Source of the DNA: a virus
DNA length: 32,447 bases
Strand: one strand, 5' to 3'
IMG/VR virus record: IMGVR_UViG_3300021478_000254
Span: 1 to 32,447 of that record
Of the stretch, positions 1-9,635 are shown piece after piece. Made by a program: the position numbers and the translations under genes. Each line of letters starts with the position of its first letter. Positions within the stretch are counted from its first letter, which is position 1. The notes below the pieces were generated by a model. The model saw nothing but the letters and a program-made list of their open reading frames with translations. It made no database searches and was not told where the DNA came from.

Positions 1-727
1 ATGCAGGTTGATCAGGAATTACAATTTCATAATCGTTATATTGTATTGAATTATATTGAGCTGTATTATATGGGCCATATAGACTATATCTTCCAGTAGT
101 TAAACTAGGACGTGGAAGTCCATAAATACCTTGACCTACCCAATCTAGCAGCGCACCATTTATGCTATCACTAGTGTAAACTGGTAAATTAAGTCCATTA
201 TATGTATCAGTTATATCTTGTTGCATTGAATTATAAGCAGACACAAATGCTTGCAAATCACTATCATCTGAATATTCTTGATATAAATAAGATTGGATCG
301 GTTTTAATAGACCTGTAGGTCCAGTAGGTGGAAATGTTCCTTTTATATAAGCAGCATCCAAACTAGCTTGTGTTGGAGGCAATAAACTTAATGGTACAAT
401 TTGAACTGCTGTAAATTTATGTCCAGATGCATTAGAATTTGCCCAAATGCCTAATCCGACATTAGGTGGAAAATCGTAACGACCTCCTGGTTGAATTGCA
501 ACTGTTGTATTGGTTGTAGTATTAGCAGCAGGTCCAGTTGGATCTACATAAAGAACATTAAGAATTGGTATTCCTTGATCTGCAACAGTACTTGGATTAA
601 TAATATAACCATCAATAGCATCGCCGCCAGCTACAATAAGGGCCGTACCAGCAGTTACTATCTTAGAACTAAGACCAGCAATAGGTACTACTTGTTGGAC
701 AATACCAGTTTTAACAGCTTTATTCAT
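1..727 (-). CDS. gpI-like tail/baseplate protein (3' end cut by window)
   Basis: The reading frame opens at ATG 727-725 and is still open at position 1, so at least 242 residues are visible and the C-terminus is missing. The start overlaps the stop of the gpJ-like gene as ATGA, which points to translational coupling. The N-terminal part has a beta-rich segment that reads like a small structural domain (residues about 1-120). A later part contains LLDWVGQGIYGLPRP (about residues 200-215), similar to the segment seen in phage tail proteins that follow baseplate J. In P2-type order gpJ is followed by gpI, which links the wedge to the tail fibre. The position and the motif support that role; the exact family is inferred. 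Confidence 0.6.
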   Translation of the reverse strand, partial: MNKAVKTGIVQQVVPIAGLSSKIVTAGTALIVAGGDAIDGYIINPSTVADQGIPILNVLYVDPTGPAANTTTNTTVAIQPGGRYDFPPNVGLGIWANSNASGHKFTAVQIVPLSLLPPTQASLDAAYIKGTFPPTGPTGLLKPIQSYLYQEYSDDSDLQAFVSAYNSMQQDITDTYNGLNLPVYTSDSINGALLDWVGQGIYGLPRPSLTTGRYSLYGPYNTAQYNSIQYNDYEIVIPDQPA

Positions 728-2226
728 TGCTGCCCAACCTGGACTACTTCAATTTGTGAAATATCAGTATAGAAATAGCTATTGGGATCTCCATAAATAA
801 CACCAGTTCCAGGTACTGGATAATAACTTGATCCATCAAACGAGACTACAAAGTTCAAAACAGTTATATTTTCAGATGGAAGGATATTAGCAACAGAATT
901 AACAAATAAAGTAGTCATATCGTATATGTTAATAGGAGATACACCCACATAAAGACTATTAATATATTCAACTAATACAGGGCCAGCAGCTTGCGCCACA
1001 GCTTGAGGAGACACATAATTTGGATTATCAGTATTCCATGTGCAAACAATATTCACATATTGTTGTGCTGGTAAAATAAATGGAACAAGATATGTATCAG
1101 GATAACTATTCAAAAATATTTCTTGAAGAATGGGATTAGGAGAAACGGTTCCACCATGTGTGTATGGAAGATAAACGGCTGTATTTGTTCCATCTACAGG
1201 ACCAGAAAATACTGGAGGTACAGGAGGCACTATAGTACCAGGAGTAAATCCAGTATATAAATTGAAAGTATTAGGACCAGTAATATTAACGTAGTATTGA
1301 TTACCATTTAATATAGTAGTACCATGTACACCATTAATAGTTTCTAACATACCGTCAGAAAGATTGTGATTTGTTGCAGTAGTAATCATAACTGGATTAG
1401 TATTACTTACCCACGCAATAGGAATCATTGGCGCTTCTAAAGCAGAAAGATCAAATAATGCATAGTAAATTGCCCAAGCAACTTGATAAGGGTCACCTCC
1501 TCCAACAATAATGATATATTTGCTATTTGTTGTGTCTTGACGAACAGATACCAGTCGTTGCTGTACTCCAGGAATATTCCAAAGTAATGTTTTAAGATAA
1601 CGATCCATACCTGTTGAAGAGGCAAGACCAGCAGTTAAGGTTCTAGTTCGGAAAGAAGTTTCAGACTCGGTTGAAGTAGATGGAATTCCATCTACTGGAT
1701 TAACACAAGTTAATTGAATATTTGACGGAACAGATGTAACAAGTTGATTTACACTTCCAGATGGAACAGCCCAAGTTCCAGGCTGTGTTGCAACACAATG
1801 AATAGGAAGTGATTGTCCATTAGATCCTACAACTCCACCTTCTGTGCTAACGTATTGATAATTTGCATCTGTAACAGTAAATCCAGGAATAATAATAAAT
1901 CCTGGAGTTCCCAAAAATACAACATCAACAGAAGTATTAGTTGCTGCTGTCGGTTGAATACCATATACATCAACACCTAATTGATTCAATATAAAAGAAT
2001 TTGCAGCATATGGAGAAATAGAATTAATCAAATCTATCATAAATTGATTTGAAATAATAATTCCACCAACGTCTGTCGAGGATATATCCTCAATCAAAGA
2101 TGCTGGAAGAGTAGCAGTATATCCAGGATTTGTAGATGTAACCAAATCAATCAACTGTTGGCGCAACGTAGCAGGTGGTGTAGGTATGGGTCCTTCAGGA
2201 CCCATTATGATAGGGAGAGTAGTCAT
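724..2226 (-). CDS. Baseplate J-like wedge protein
   Basis: 500 residues. The overall pattern fits the Baseplate_J family (P2 gpJ / T4 gp6 type), which forms the baseplate wedge ring: an N-terminal helical part, then a beta-rich core with residues such as GVDVYGIQPTAATNTSVDVVF (about 83-103), the ETSFRTR segment (about 188-194) that is typical of the central domain, and a C-terminal helical and beta domain. Residues about 275-335 (VSNTNPVMITTATNHNLSDG onward) look like an inserted FCCH-type small beta domain often seen in phage structural proteins; it is not part of the minimal gpJ core. The start ATG overlaps the upstream stop as TAATG, and the stop overlaps the next start as ATGA. The place right after the gp25-like gene is as expected. 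Confidence 0.85.
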   Translation of the reverse strand: MTTLPIIMGPEGPIPTPPATLRQQLIDLVTSTNPGYTATLPASLIEDISSTDVGGIIISNQFMIDLINSISPYAANSFILNQLGVDVYGIQPTAATNTSVDVVFLGTPGFIIIPGFTVTDANYQYVSTEGGVVGSNGQSLPIHCVATQPGTWAVPSGSVNQLVTSVPSNIQLTCVNPVDGIPSTSTESETSFRTRTLTAGLASSTGMDRYLKTLLWNIPGVQQRLVSVRQDTTNSKYIIIVGGGDPYQVAWAIYYALFDLSALEAPMIPIAWVSNTNPVMITTATNHNLSDGMLETINGVHGTTILNGNQYYVNITGPNTFNLYTGFTPGTIVPPVPPVFSGPVDGTNTAVYLPYTHGGTVSPNPILQEIFLNSYPDTYLVPFILPAQQYVNIVCTWNTDNPNYVSPQAVAQAAGPVLVEYINSLYVGVSPINIYDMTTLFVNSVANILPSENITVLNFVVSFDGSSYYPVPGTGVIYGDPNSYFYTDISQIEVVQVGQQ

Positions 2227-2600
2227 TAGTAAGGAACCACTGTAGACAAATAAGCACCATATTGAGTTATAACAGTGACACTATATCCAGGCGATGGTAT
2301 ACCACTATCATCAGTTGTTCCTGGCGCAGAAGTTATAGATAAGAACATAAAATAACCAGAGAAATTTTGTTGAATATAATTCATATAATAATCTGGAGCA
2401 AGTTGGGCAATTATAGAAGAATGTGCTGGAACTCCATAATTAGAATAAAAAGGACTTTCACCTAAATTTAATTTTATAACTTGAATTAATGTTGTCAACC
2501 AAACCATATCGTTAAAGCCGTTAACATCAGTATCTACCTGTACCCATTTCTTAACATCTGGGTATAGAGGATCAGGTATGATGCGCCCATATGTTCTCAT
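2226..2600 (-). CDS. gp25/gpW-like baseplate wedge protein
   Basis: 124 residues if started at ATG 2600-2598 (MRTYGRII), which overlaps the spike stop as TAATG. An upstream in-frame start would add six residues but lies inside the spike gene. The conserved pattern is an early YGR, then a KWVQVDTDVNGFNDMVWLT segment and LNLGESPFYSNYGVPA, which is the hallmark of short phage wedge proteins related to T4 gp25 / P2 gpW: a small protein that contacts the sheath initiator and gpJ. It lies directly before the gpJ-like gene, the usual order. Family assignment is by pattern; role by family and position. Confidence 0.75.
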   Translation of the reverse strand: MRTYGRIIPDPLYPDVKKWVQVDTDVNGFNDMVWLTTLIQVIKLNLGESPFYSNYGVPAHSSIIAQLAPDYYMNYIQQNFSGYFMFLSITSAPGTTDDSGIPSPGYSVTVITQYGAYLSTVVPY

Positions 2601-3988
2601 TATGATCTCTTCGCCCAAATATTACCAGTAACAGTGCAAGTTCCAGATGAAAAATTACATTGAGCAACTAAATAATAAACTGTATTAACTGTCACATTAA
2701 CTCGGCATGTCCGTAATGGTAAAGTATTAATACCAGCAGTAATAGCAGCAATTAATTCAGATCGTGCTGTTGCAAGTGAACTTGCTCCTGGAAATGATAC
2801 ACTAACTGTATTAATTGCAGCAACAATTGCTGATGCAGCAGCTGACGTATTAAACCAGACTTCACCATGAACATCCCAAATTCCAGGTGTTAATGTGATA
2901 GTCGTAACATTCAATGCAGTAGCAGATGTTGCAGTCAAACCAGCAGTAATATTACTAAATATTATTTCTCCCAAAGATCCTGGTAAGAAAGTACCACCTC
3001 CTGGTGTACCTCCAAATCCTCCACCAGCATTAATACTGCCACCGGCACTAATATTGATACTTGCATTTATACTACCAATAACATTAACATTTGTTGGAGT
3101 ATTTGGAACCGGAGGTTTTGTAAGATCATATGCAGAAACATAACTAGCTGAAGGCCCTCCTATATTGAGTGTTTGTTTACTAACCAAATTAACAGCATTA
3201 GTTAATGATGAAATAGTAGCTATGCCATTTACTGATGTATGACTAATAGCATTTGTGGCAAGATGCATGATACCTTGTAAATTGGCTGGAATAATACTAC
3301 CCAATGCATTATCAGCAATATGCAAAATGCCTTTTTCAGCAATGTGAAGAATACCATTAAGACCAGCAGGAATTGGAAGTCCGCCACCTTGTAAAACATT
3401 TCCAGCAAGCTGAACAATACCTTTAAGTCCAGCTGGAATTGGAATACCGGAAAGTACGTTTTGAAAAATATTACCAGAAAGATGAACCATACCCTGTGCG
3501 GCATTATGAACAATATTATTAAATTCATCTAAAAGATGAAATGTTGTTCCATCTTGAGTTTGTACTTTGTGACCTTTTGGTCCTCCAGTTTGTACAAATT
3601 GATCCTTATCTCTTTTTGGAAAATTAGTATTACTAATAGGATGAAATACACCAGTTGCTAAATTTCCTCTTTGAAATAAATTAGCTGTATTACCACCTAA
3701 ACCGCTCTCACCTCCTAAATTTACATCATTTGGTACGATATATCCTTTATCACCTGCTTGTGTCGGTTCACGACTCCATTTAGAATATGCTTGAGGATAA
3801 GTAGCATCAGGTAAAGTAAATGTAGTATCAACAATATCAAATGTTACTGTAACAGTATCATCATTATTTACTGTCTTTACATGACATGGTAATTTCTTAG
3901 CTTGATTTTGAAAATTGTCAGCCGCTTTGGTAGTAGTAAAATTATGCTGTTGAACAGCAAGAGAATATTTTTGGCCGCTCGAAGTCAA
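2600..3988 (-). CDS. Baseplate spike protein (gpV-like) with repeat shaft and fibre-type head
   Basis: 462 residues. The start is TTG 3988-3986 with a GAGGTG ribosome site five bases upstream; it overlaps the plug stop as TTGA. Residues about 30-130 form an OB-fold-like spike N-domain (PCHVKTVNNDDTVTVTFDIV, then QAYSKWSREPTQAGDKGYIV and LGGESGLGG). Residues about 155-255 are an irregular repeat: GMVHLSGN, GIVQLAGN, GILHIAEK, GILHIADN, GIMHLATN, with IPIPAGL linkers. This fits a beta-helical or trimeric shaft. A glycine/serine-rich linker (about 300-335) leads to a C-terminal beta sandwich (about 340-462, TITLTPGIWDVHGEVWF) like the C1q/TNF-type heads of phage fibres. A membrane-piercing spike is the likely role; the terminal head may bind a partner or receptor. 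Confidence 0.7.
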   Translation of the reverse strand: MTSSGQKYSLAVQQHNFTTTKAADNFQNQAKKLPCHVKTVNNDDTVTVTFDIVDTTFTLPDATYPQAYSKWSREPTQAGDKGYIVPNDVNLGGESGLGGNTANLFQRGNLATGVFHPISNTNFPKRDKDQFVQTGGPKGHKVQTQDGTTFHLLDEFNNIVHNAAQGMVHLSGNIFQNVLSGIPIPAGLKGIVQLAGNVLQGGGLPIPAGLNGILHIAEKGILHIADNALGSIIPANLQGIMHLATNAISHTSVNGIATISSLTNAVNLVSKQTLNIGGPSASYVSAYDLTKPPVPNTPTNVNVIGSINASINISAGGSINAGGGFGGTPGGGTFLPGSLGEIIFSNITAGLTATSATALNVTTITLTPGIWDVHGEVWFNTSAAASAIVAAINTVSVSFPGASSLATARSELIAAITAGINTLPLRTCRVNVTVNTVYYLVAQCNFSSGTCTVTGNIWAKRS

Positions 3989-4473
3989 GGATTCACCTCG
4001 AAATAGCCATTTCTAAATATCATAGTAGATTGAAAATATCCCTTAGTTATGCTCATATAATATTCAACAACTCCTAAAACAGTATTAGGTCCAGGATCTA
4101 CAGGCAATGGATATACAATTTGATTTTTACTCAATATATAAATAAATCCAGTACCGTTGTATTCTGTTGGAACACAGTTTATGACACTTGCATACAATAC
4201 TCTTCCAGCTTTAAAAGTATATTGAGATCCAATTTCTGCTAACACTCTATGATTTTGAAGATCATAAGACATATCCAAAATCGGAAAAGGATCCATATTT
4301 TCAATTAATGGAACCATAAAAATTAAATTTCCACTTATATCTTTGCAATTGATATAATAGCGTTGTGCTGATATGTTCCAAACTACTGTAACATTATACA
4401 ATGTTCCATCAAACGTAGGCATAAATGATTGTGCCTTACGATTAGATGGTAAAAATTGAAAATAAGTAGTCAT
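3985..4473 (-). CDS. Pam3 gp18-like baseplate plug protein
   Basis: 162 residues. The first third, FDGTLYNVTVVWNISAQRYYINCKDISGNLIFMVPLI (read from about residue 20), has the pattern of the plug domain described for cyanophage Pam3 gp18: a tryptophan between two beta strands, YYIN, then a second short strand pair. The C-terminus ends in STMIFRNGYFEVNP, also typical. In Pam3 this small protein closes the baseplate hub near the spike. It sits between the Dit-like gene and the spike gene and overlaps both by four bases (ATGA upstream, TTGA downstream). The middle part (about 60-130) is an added segment without a recognised family. Confidence 0.65.
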   Translation of the reverse strand: MTTYFQFLPSNRKAQSFMPTFDGTLYNVTVVWNISAQRYYINCKDISGNLIFMVPLIENMDPFPILDMSYDLQNHRVLAEIGSQYTFKAGRVLYASVINCVPTEYNGTGFIYILSKNQIVYPLPVDPGPNTVLGVVEYYMSITKGYFQSTMIFRNGYFEVNP

Positions 4474-5195
4474 AAAAGAATAGTTGGGTTTGTGCCGCCA
4501 ATATTGACTGGTGGCGCCAAAGGAGCAGTTCCACCAGCACCTGCGGCTTGATTAAGAGTAGATGCTGGTAATCCCAATGCAGTCAATGCAGAAGTCCATT
4601 CTGCTGAAGTTTGAACACCGCCTGTGATTTTAGCATACAAATTATTTTCAGCAAAAACCAAATCTTGTTGAGAAATAAGAGGTTTTCTAAAATCCCATTT
4701 CCAAGTATTCTGCGGAGTAACAATTTGAGGATTTGACATATCAACTAAATTTAACATAACCATATTATAATATGTATATGCTGGTGTAAATACAGTATAA
4801 GTTCCACCCATATTATTATGAGTATCTAATGCTGACTTAAGAGCAGTCATCGTAGCGTTTTTAACCGCCCACGCATACTGCGTCTTCATAGGAGTTACCA
4901 TAATCAAAGAAACTTCAAGAGGACTTCTTACAATGGCATTCGCAGCAACATTCAAATTAGCAAAAGGATACTCAGCAATCTGTTGCGCCACTAAAGAGCC
5001 GCCAGATGCAGGTTGAAATATACCAAAATAACTATCCATATTAAAAGTGCCGCTACCACCAGAAAATAAAATGTTATAGGCACTTGGATTAAGTAAAGCC
5101 ATTATTGGAAGTATACTGCCATTAATATTTGAAGCAATACCATTATTCAAAAATATAGGAGTTATCTGATATAAAAGTTCATAAAAACTACGCAT
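4470..5195 (-). CDS. Dit-like / baseplate hub-associated tail protein
   Basis: 241 residues; ATG 5195 overlaps the upstream stop as TAATG. Recognisable stretches are YPFANLNVAANAIVRSPLEV (about 76-95), an alternating segment THNNMGGTYTVFTPAYTYYN (about 125-144) and WKWDFRKPLIS (about 165-175). These resemble conserved tail proteins placed between the hub and the plug gene in contractile-tail prophages, which are compared with distal tail (Dit) proteins. The C-terminal 40 residues are rich in Ala, Gly and Pro and look like a flexible tail. The structural role rests on pattern and position; no catalytic motif is visible. Confidence 0.5.
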   Translation of the reverse strand: MRSFYELLYQITPIFLNNGIASNINGSILPIMALLNPSAYNILFSGGSGTFNMDSYFGIFQPASGGSLVAQQIAEYPFANLNVAANAIVRSPLEVSLIMVTPMKTQYAWAVKNATMTALKSALDTHNNMGGTYTVFTPAYTYYNMVMLNLVDMSNPQIVTPQNTWKWDFRKPLISQQDLVFAENNLYAKITGGVQTSAEWTSALTALGLPASTLNQAAGAGGTAPLAPPVNIGGTNPTILL

Positions 5196-6382
5196 TAATC
5201 ACCAGCTTCTGATGAGGTTAATGGAACAAATAGATGTTGTCCAGATGCATTAGCCACTGCCGCAATAGGGTTTCCTCCTTGAGTAGGATCAGCAGTAGCT
5301 TCAATAACGGTTATCCAATTTTGATCTGCAGCTGGGCTTCTGAAGCGCCCCATGTGCCTAACGCTTTGAACAGCGAATGTTCCTTGGAAAAGTAAAAGAT
5401 TACCATGTGCAAACGTATTCAATACTAATCCTAATCCACCACGTGCTGACGAAGTAGTTAGAACATTCGATGGCAATACAACTTGCATATTTGGAGCAAT
5501 ATCAGATCTTAGAGCAACTTTAAATTGGATTTTATTTGCATCAATCCAACAAGGTTGTCCTATTAAATCTTCAAAATTTATGTATATTAGAGAACTAGGT
5601 CTTGTTCCATCAAAAAGATTAATTGCACCTTTTGAAGAATCAGCTCTAACACCTTGATAACCGGACGTATATGGTGTTCCAAGAATACTATGAGAAAGTG
5701 TTTTAACGTAATCCATATATTGTTCAAGACTTTGATAAAATCCTTTATCATCATAATTAAGAATTAGATTTGGACTAATAGCTGCATCAACTGGAACACC
5801 AGGAAATGCAGTATTCAAAGCTTGATAAATCGCTTGACTTAATGGAGTGCCTTTTGGCATATTATGAATAATATTTACAGGTTTGGTAGGACCTCCAGCA
5901 TTACCTTGATTAGGTTTTAAAAAGAACGTAAGACTTAGCTCAGTGCCTGTCCAATCTCCTACAGCTGGATAAATTAAAGCATTACAAAGCAATCCTTGAT
6001 GTGTCAACTGCATATTTGCTAGAGGTAATCCATCTGTAAATCCACCATATATAGCTACTTGACAACCTGTAAAATAAGTTGATTGTGAAAGTAAATTCTG
6101 TGCAACTCCATAAATTTTAAGCGATCCGCTCATAACTTGGCTACCAGGAGCAATTTGAATATCTAATTCAACATCTAATGCTCCTGGATCATTTTCTGCA
6201 TCAACAACGCTACACCATTGAGATCCAGGTATAGCCGCGCCAAATATAGGTGCAATATCTACTGGAACAGTTTGCCCTGCTATTGTAGCTAAAGTCATAG
6301 ACGTAGCGCCAGCAAGACCTGGTATTTGTGCTAAATTAGTGTAACCAATTCCTCCAGAAACAGTAATGGCATAGAAACGCAT
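5195..6382 (-). CDS. Baseplate hub protein (gpD/gp27-like)
   Basis: 395 residues, beta-rich, lying directly downstream of the tape measure where the hub protein is expected. Residues about 70-170 hold a beta segment (DVELDIQIAPGSQVMSGSLK and GGFTDGLPLA) like the first beta domain of gp27/gpD hubs. Residues about 180-230 include a helical segment with ISPNLILNYDDKGFYQSLEQ, where the hub folds usually place a short helix pair. The start ATG overlaps the tape measure stop as TAATG. No enzymatic signature is seen. It probably forms the trimeric hub that carries the spike and sits at the end of the tube. Assignment is by order and general pattern. Confidence 0.55.
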   Translation of the reverse strand: MRFYAITVSGGIGYTNLAQIPGLAGATSMTLATIAGQTVPVDIAPIFGAAIPGSQWCSVVDAENDPGALDVELDIQIAPGSQVMSGSLKIYGVAQNLLSQSTYFTGCQVAIYGGFTDGLPLANMQLTHQGLLCNALIYPAVGDWTGTELSLTFFLKPNQGNAGGPTKPVNIIHNMPKGTPLSQAIYQALNTAFPGVPVDAAISPNLILNYDDKGFYQSLEQYMDYVKTLSHSILGTPYTSGYQGVRADSSKGAINLFDGTRPSSLIYINFEDLIGQPCWIDANKIQFKVALRSDIAPNMQVVLPSNVLTTSSARGGLGLVLNTFAHGNLLLFQGTFAVQSVRHMGRFRSPAADQNWITVIEATADPTQGGNPIAAVANASGQHLFVPLTSSEAGD

Positions 6383-9300
6383 TAACCAAAACTTCCTTGA
6401 GCAGAACCAAGCATAGCTGTTTGAGTAGCTACATCAGCACCTGCTGGATTATTAATGTTTAATTTAACAGATTGATTAGTATGATATTGGCTTAAATCTC
6501 CAATATGTGGAGGTAATTTTGATGCAGATCTTGTTGAACTCTCTCTAGCTGCATCACGTTGAGTCAACGGGTTATTTTCACCACCAAGATGTCCACCACC
6601 TGCTACATCAATTGCAGAATAGTTTCCTGCATCATGTTCACCATATCCTCCTCCAAAATAATACGGATGCTGATTGTGTACTCCCTTGCTTCCTGCCCAT
6701 TGATCAGCGACATTCATACCAATAATTTTTCCATTTCTATCTTTAATATAACTTTCAAATACAGCAGCATGATCAAGACCAACTTTGGGTCTACCACCGG
6801 TACCACCTGCATAAATATTTTGATTTTGCTCTCCGTGCAAACCAGCAAAAGTAGCTATGGGAGTTCCTTTAACTAAGCCACCTTCTGCTGCTGATTCTCC
6901 TTTACGCCAAGTACTTGTCCAAGCACCTTTTTGGCCGCTACCTAGTTTGATTCCAACAGAAGCTGTAGCTAATGAAACACATTGTTCATTAGTTATCAAC
7001 CCCTTATCACGAGCAGATTTTAAATGATCTAAAACATCGTCACTATCTTTAACACCAAAATTCGCCTCTGGAGCGCCACCAGTAGCTTTTCCATCACCAG
7101 TACCGGTACTACCAACTTCGCCTGTACCTTTTCCTCGACCAAGATTAATTCCAGCTAGAATTTGTTCGTGAGTTGCAGTATGTGAGCCTTTTCTACCCTC
7201 ACGTTTAAATTGTTGCTCCAACATACTAGCAACTTTTTCTGGATCAGCTGTAGAAAGATCATATGTATCGTTAGGATCAACTCCTAAACTTTTTGCTAAT
7301 GGACCAATATATCCATTTTCAGCCCATCCTTTAAGTGCTCCTTGAAGTGTTTTACCATTTTTGGCTTGATTACGAATCAACAATTTATATGCTGCTGCCA
7401 CACCTTCTGGCATAGTCTTAAACACACCCATGGTGTGCATTCCACCAGTTTGTGGATCGCGATAGCTATATTTGCTGGCTGCACCTTCCCAACTAGCATA
7501 GTTCAAATTACCAGGATTATTTGCGCGCGTACCGTAATCACCCCATATTTTATCACCAGGAAGTTGAGATATTTCTGGTGCATTGGTATTTATTGTGTTT
7601 GATTCAGTTCCTCCTGTATATTTTCCACCATCAAGACCACTACTGGAAATGCCGCTACCCTTGCCAATAGTACCTTCGCCAAGAGTTCTTGGCATTGCTG
7701 TATCGCCAATTCCACCGGAAGAATAACGTGGAGCAGCGCCACTCTCTAGTCCGCCACCTCCACCGCCACCGCCTCCAGGAGCCGCACCTTGTCCAAAATT
7801 AGAAGCTAAATATTGACCAGAGCCTCCCACCATAATGCGTGAGCCTCTAAGAAGTTGTTCATTAAATTCTGCCAAACTCTTAGTTGTATCAATAACATCT
7901 TTATTCAATTTTGCAATTTTTGGACTAAATATACTAACTCTAGTAACTCCACCAAGAACTTTGCCACCTCCTTCATCTACAGCACCGCTACCTTGAATTT
8001 CACTCTCAAGCGGAGGATTGTTATGTGGAGAATGGAGTGTAGCACCAGGACCAGTATATTCTGGAACTTGCATATCAGGAGTAATATCGGATGGTTTCAT
8101 CCAATCTGGCACAGGAAAACTAAACGGTTTATCACCAGGCCTAGTTTGAATAAGCGGACCTCCGCCACCAAAATTGGGTTGTGTTTTTGGTTGTGTTGTA
8201 TCTACTGTAATCAAACCTTCTTGACGTTTCAACATTTCTTGGATTGTATCGTATCCTGGGAGCGCCCCAGAAGCCATGCGTTCAGCCCATGTCTTTAAAG
8301 CAGTAGAAGCTAAGTCAATGTTGGTAACAAGATCTTGATAAGCTGTAATTTGATCTTTAGTTAAATCTAATGTGTCTTTTTGTTCAGCAGCGGTACCCAT
8401 TAATTTCTTCATATCTGCTGGTTCACCGCCAAATAATCTAATCATATCCTCGCTTCCCATACCGCCTAGGCCAAAAGCCTGTGCCATAGGAAGCATGGTT
8501 CCTTCTTTACCTTTGAATCCTTGTAAAAAGTTTTGAACTTTTGGAAGCGCGGCAATAGCCATTTCATCAGTAGTTTTATACTTTTTAGGATCAATACCTA
8601 AACTCAACATCGCTCTATATGAGTCTGATGTAAGGTCAAATTTAGCCTCAGCCATCATACCCATAAAGTTTTTAGGATCAACAAGCCTTTGAGCAGTTTT
8701 ATCGAATGCTTCAAATCCTCCTAGAGATGCGCCAACACCTCCTGCTGTTCTGGCTCTGCCAGTAACATCGCGAGACATTTTGTCCAGTGCAAAAGCTGTT
8801 GCTCCAACAGCAGTTGCTGCTACACTGACAATTTTAACTGGTAAAGGCATTGCTGCCCAAAGACCAGCACCTAGTGCGTTGCCAGCTACTCCTTCAGCTG
8901 CGCTAGCGCCTTCAGCGCCTTCCTCAGCAGCGGCTGCACCACCTCCGCCTCCGCCACGTCTACCGCCACCTCTCATTAAAGCGGCACTTGTGATAGCATT
9001 ACCTAGAAAACCACCTCCGCCACTTCCACTTCTGCCTTGTAATTCTCTAACGATAGGTGATACTAATCCACTTAAACCTCCTCCAGTTGCAAATGAATAT
9101 AAGCCCTTTGCTGCGCCACCAGCAACCCTGGCTGTTATGTTTTCTCGATGATAGAAATCATATTGTTCCTTTTTAACTCGATAATTGAAAGCATTATAAG
9201 CTGGAGATCCAGGAGTTGTTATGCCACCAGATTTGGCTTTATCAACTGCACCGGGAGGTTGCCATTGAGCTTTCTCAAATTTCTCCCATGCAGATCCGCG

Positions 9301-9633
9301 TCTGGGTTGTTCTCTCCTTTTCGCAGCATAAAATTCTTCAGCTTTCTGATAAGAAGTCCGAGTATCAACTCTTACATCAGGATCTCTAAATTGTTTTCGA
9401 TATGCTGCCCAAGAAGGTTGATATTCCGGATTTCTTTGAAATCTACCAGTTTCTGGATTTCTAATAGATGTTGGTACATGTGGGCCATATTTTGGCTCAT
9501 AAATAGGTTTACTTGACTTATTTTTTCTGTCAATTCTTTCCAAAGAAGCTTCAAGCTGCGCTAGCTTGGCAAGCACAGTATCAATATTAGATTTGATATT
9601 TAGATCTACTTCTGATTTGCCCTTAGCTGCCAA
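6382..9633 (-). CDS. Tail tape measure protein with two cell-wall-hydrolase-like domains
   Basis: 1083 residues, the longest gene in the window, starting at TTG 9633-9631 with GGAGA seven to eight bases upstream. The N-terminus is helical (residues 1-170), followed by Gly/Ala-rich stretches (about 170-300) with a hydrophobic segment near 255-285 that may insert in the host membrane. Residues about 697-830 form a lysozyme-like domain that starts with the NNPGNLNY motif (705-712). Residues about 865-985 resemble the BPSL0067 / NlpC-P60-type amidase fold, with candidate catalytic Cys885 (NEQCVSLA), His955 (LDHAAVF) and Asp977 (VADQW). Such domains open peptidoglycan during DNA injection. It follows the frameshifted chaperone gene, the standard order. 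Confidence 0.85.
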   Translation of the reverse strand: MAAKGKSEVDLNIKSNIDTVLAKLAQLEASLERIDRKNKSSKPIYEPKYGPHVPTSIRNPETGRFQRNPEYQPSWAAYRKQFRDPDVRVDTRTSYQKAEEFYAAKRREQPRRGSAWEKFEKAQWQPPGAVDKAKSGGITTPGSPAYNAFNYRVKKEQYDFYHRENITARVAGGAAKGLYSFATGGGLSGLVSPIVRELQGRSGSGGGGFLGNAITSAALMRGGGRRGGGGGGAAAAEEGAEGASAAEGVAGNALGAGLWAAMPLPVKIVSVAATAVGATAFALDKMSRDVTGRARTAGGVGASLGGFEAFDKTAQRLVDPKNFMGMMAEAKFDLTSDSYRAMLSLGIDPKKYKTTDEMAIAALPKVQNFLQGFKGKEGTMLPMAQAFGLGGMGSEDMIRLFGGEPADMKKLMGTAAEQKDTLDLTKDQITAYQDLVTNIDLASTALKTWAERMASGALPGYDTIQEMLKRQEGLITVDTTQPKTQPNFGGGGPLIQTRPGDKPFSFPVPDWMKPSDITPDMQVPEYTGPGATLHSPHNNPPLESEIQGSGAVDEGGGKVLGGVTRVSIFSPKIAKLNKDVIDTTKSLAEFNEQLLRGSRIMVGGSGQYLASNFGQGAAPGGGGGGGGGLESGAAPRYSSGGIGDTAMPRTLGEGTIGKGSGISSSGLDGGKYTGGTESNTINTNAPEISQLPGDKIWGDYGTRANNPGNLNYASWEGAASKYSYRDPQTGGMHTMGVFKTMPEGVAAAYKLLIRNQAKNGKTLQGALKGWAENGYIGPLAKSLGVDPNDTYDLSTADPEKVASMLEQQFKREGRKGSHTATHEQILAGINLGRGKGTGEVGSTGTGDGKATGGAPEANFGVKDSDDVLDHLKSARDKGLITNEQCVSLATASVGIKLGSGQKGAWTSTWRKGESAAEGGLVKGTPIATFAGLHGEQNQNIYAGGTGGRPKVGLDHAAVFESYIKDRNGKIIGMNVADQWAGSKGVHNQHPYYFGGGYGEHDAGNYSAIDVAGGGHLGGENNPLTQRDAARESSTRSASKLPPHIGDLSQYHTNQSVKLNINNPAGADVATQTAMLGSAQGSFG

Positions 9634-9635
9634 GA

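Noticed and set aside
8780-9516. Two plus-strand frames opposite the tape measure
   Set aside because: Low-complexity Pro/Ala frames caused by Gly/Ala-rich minus-strand coding; no ribosome site.
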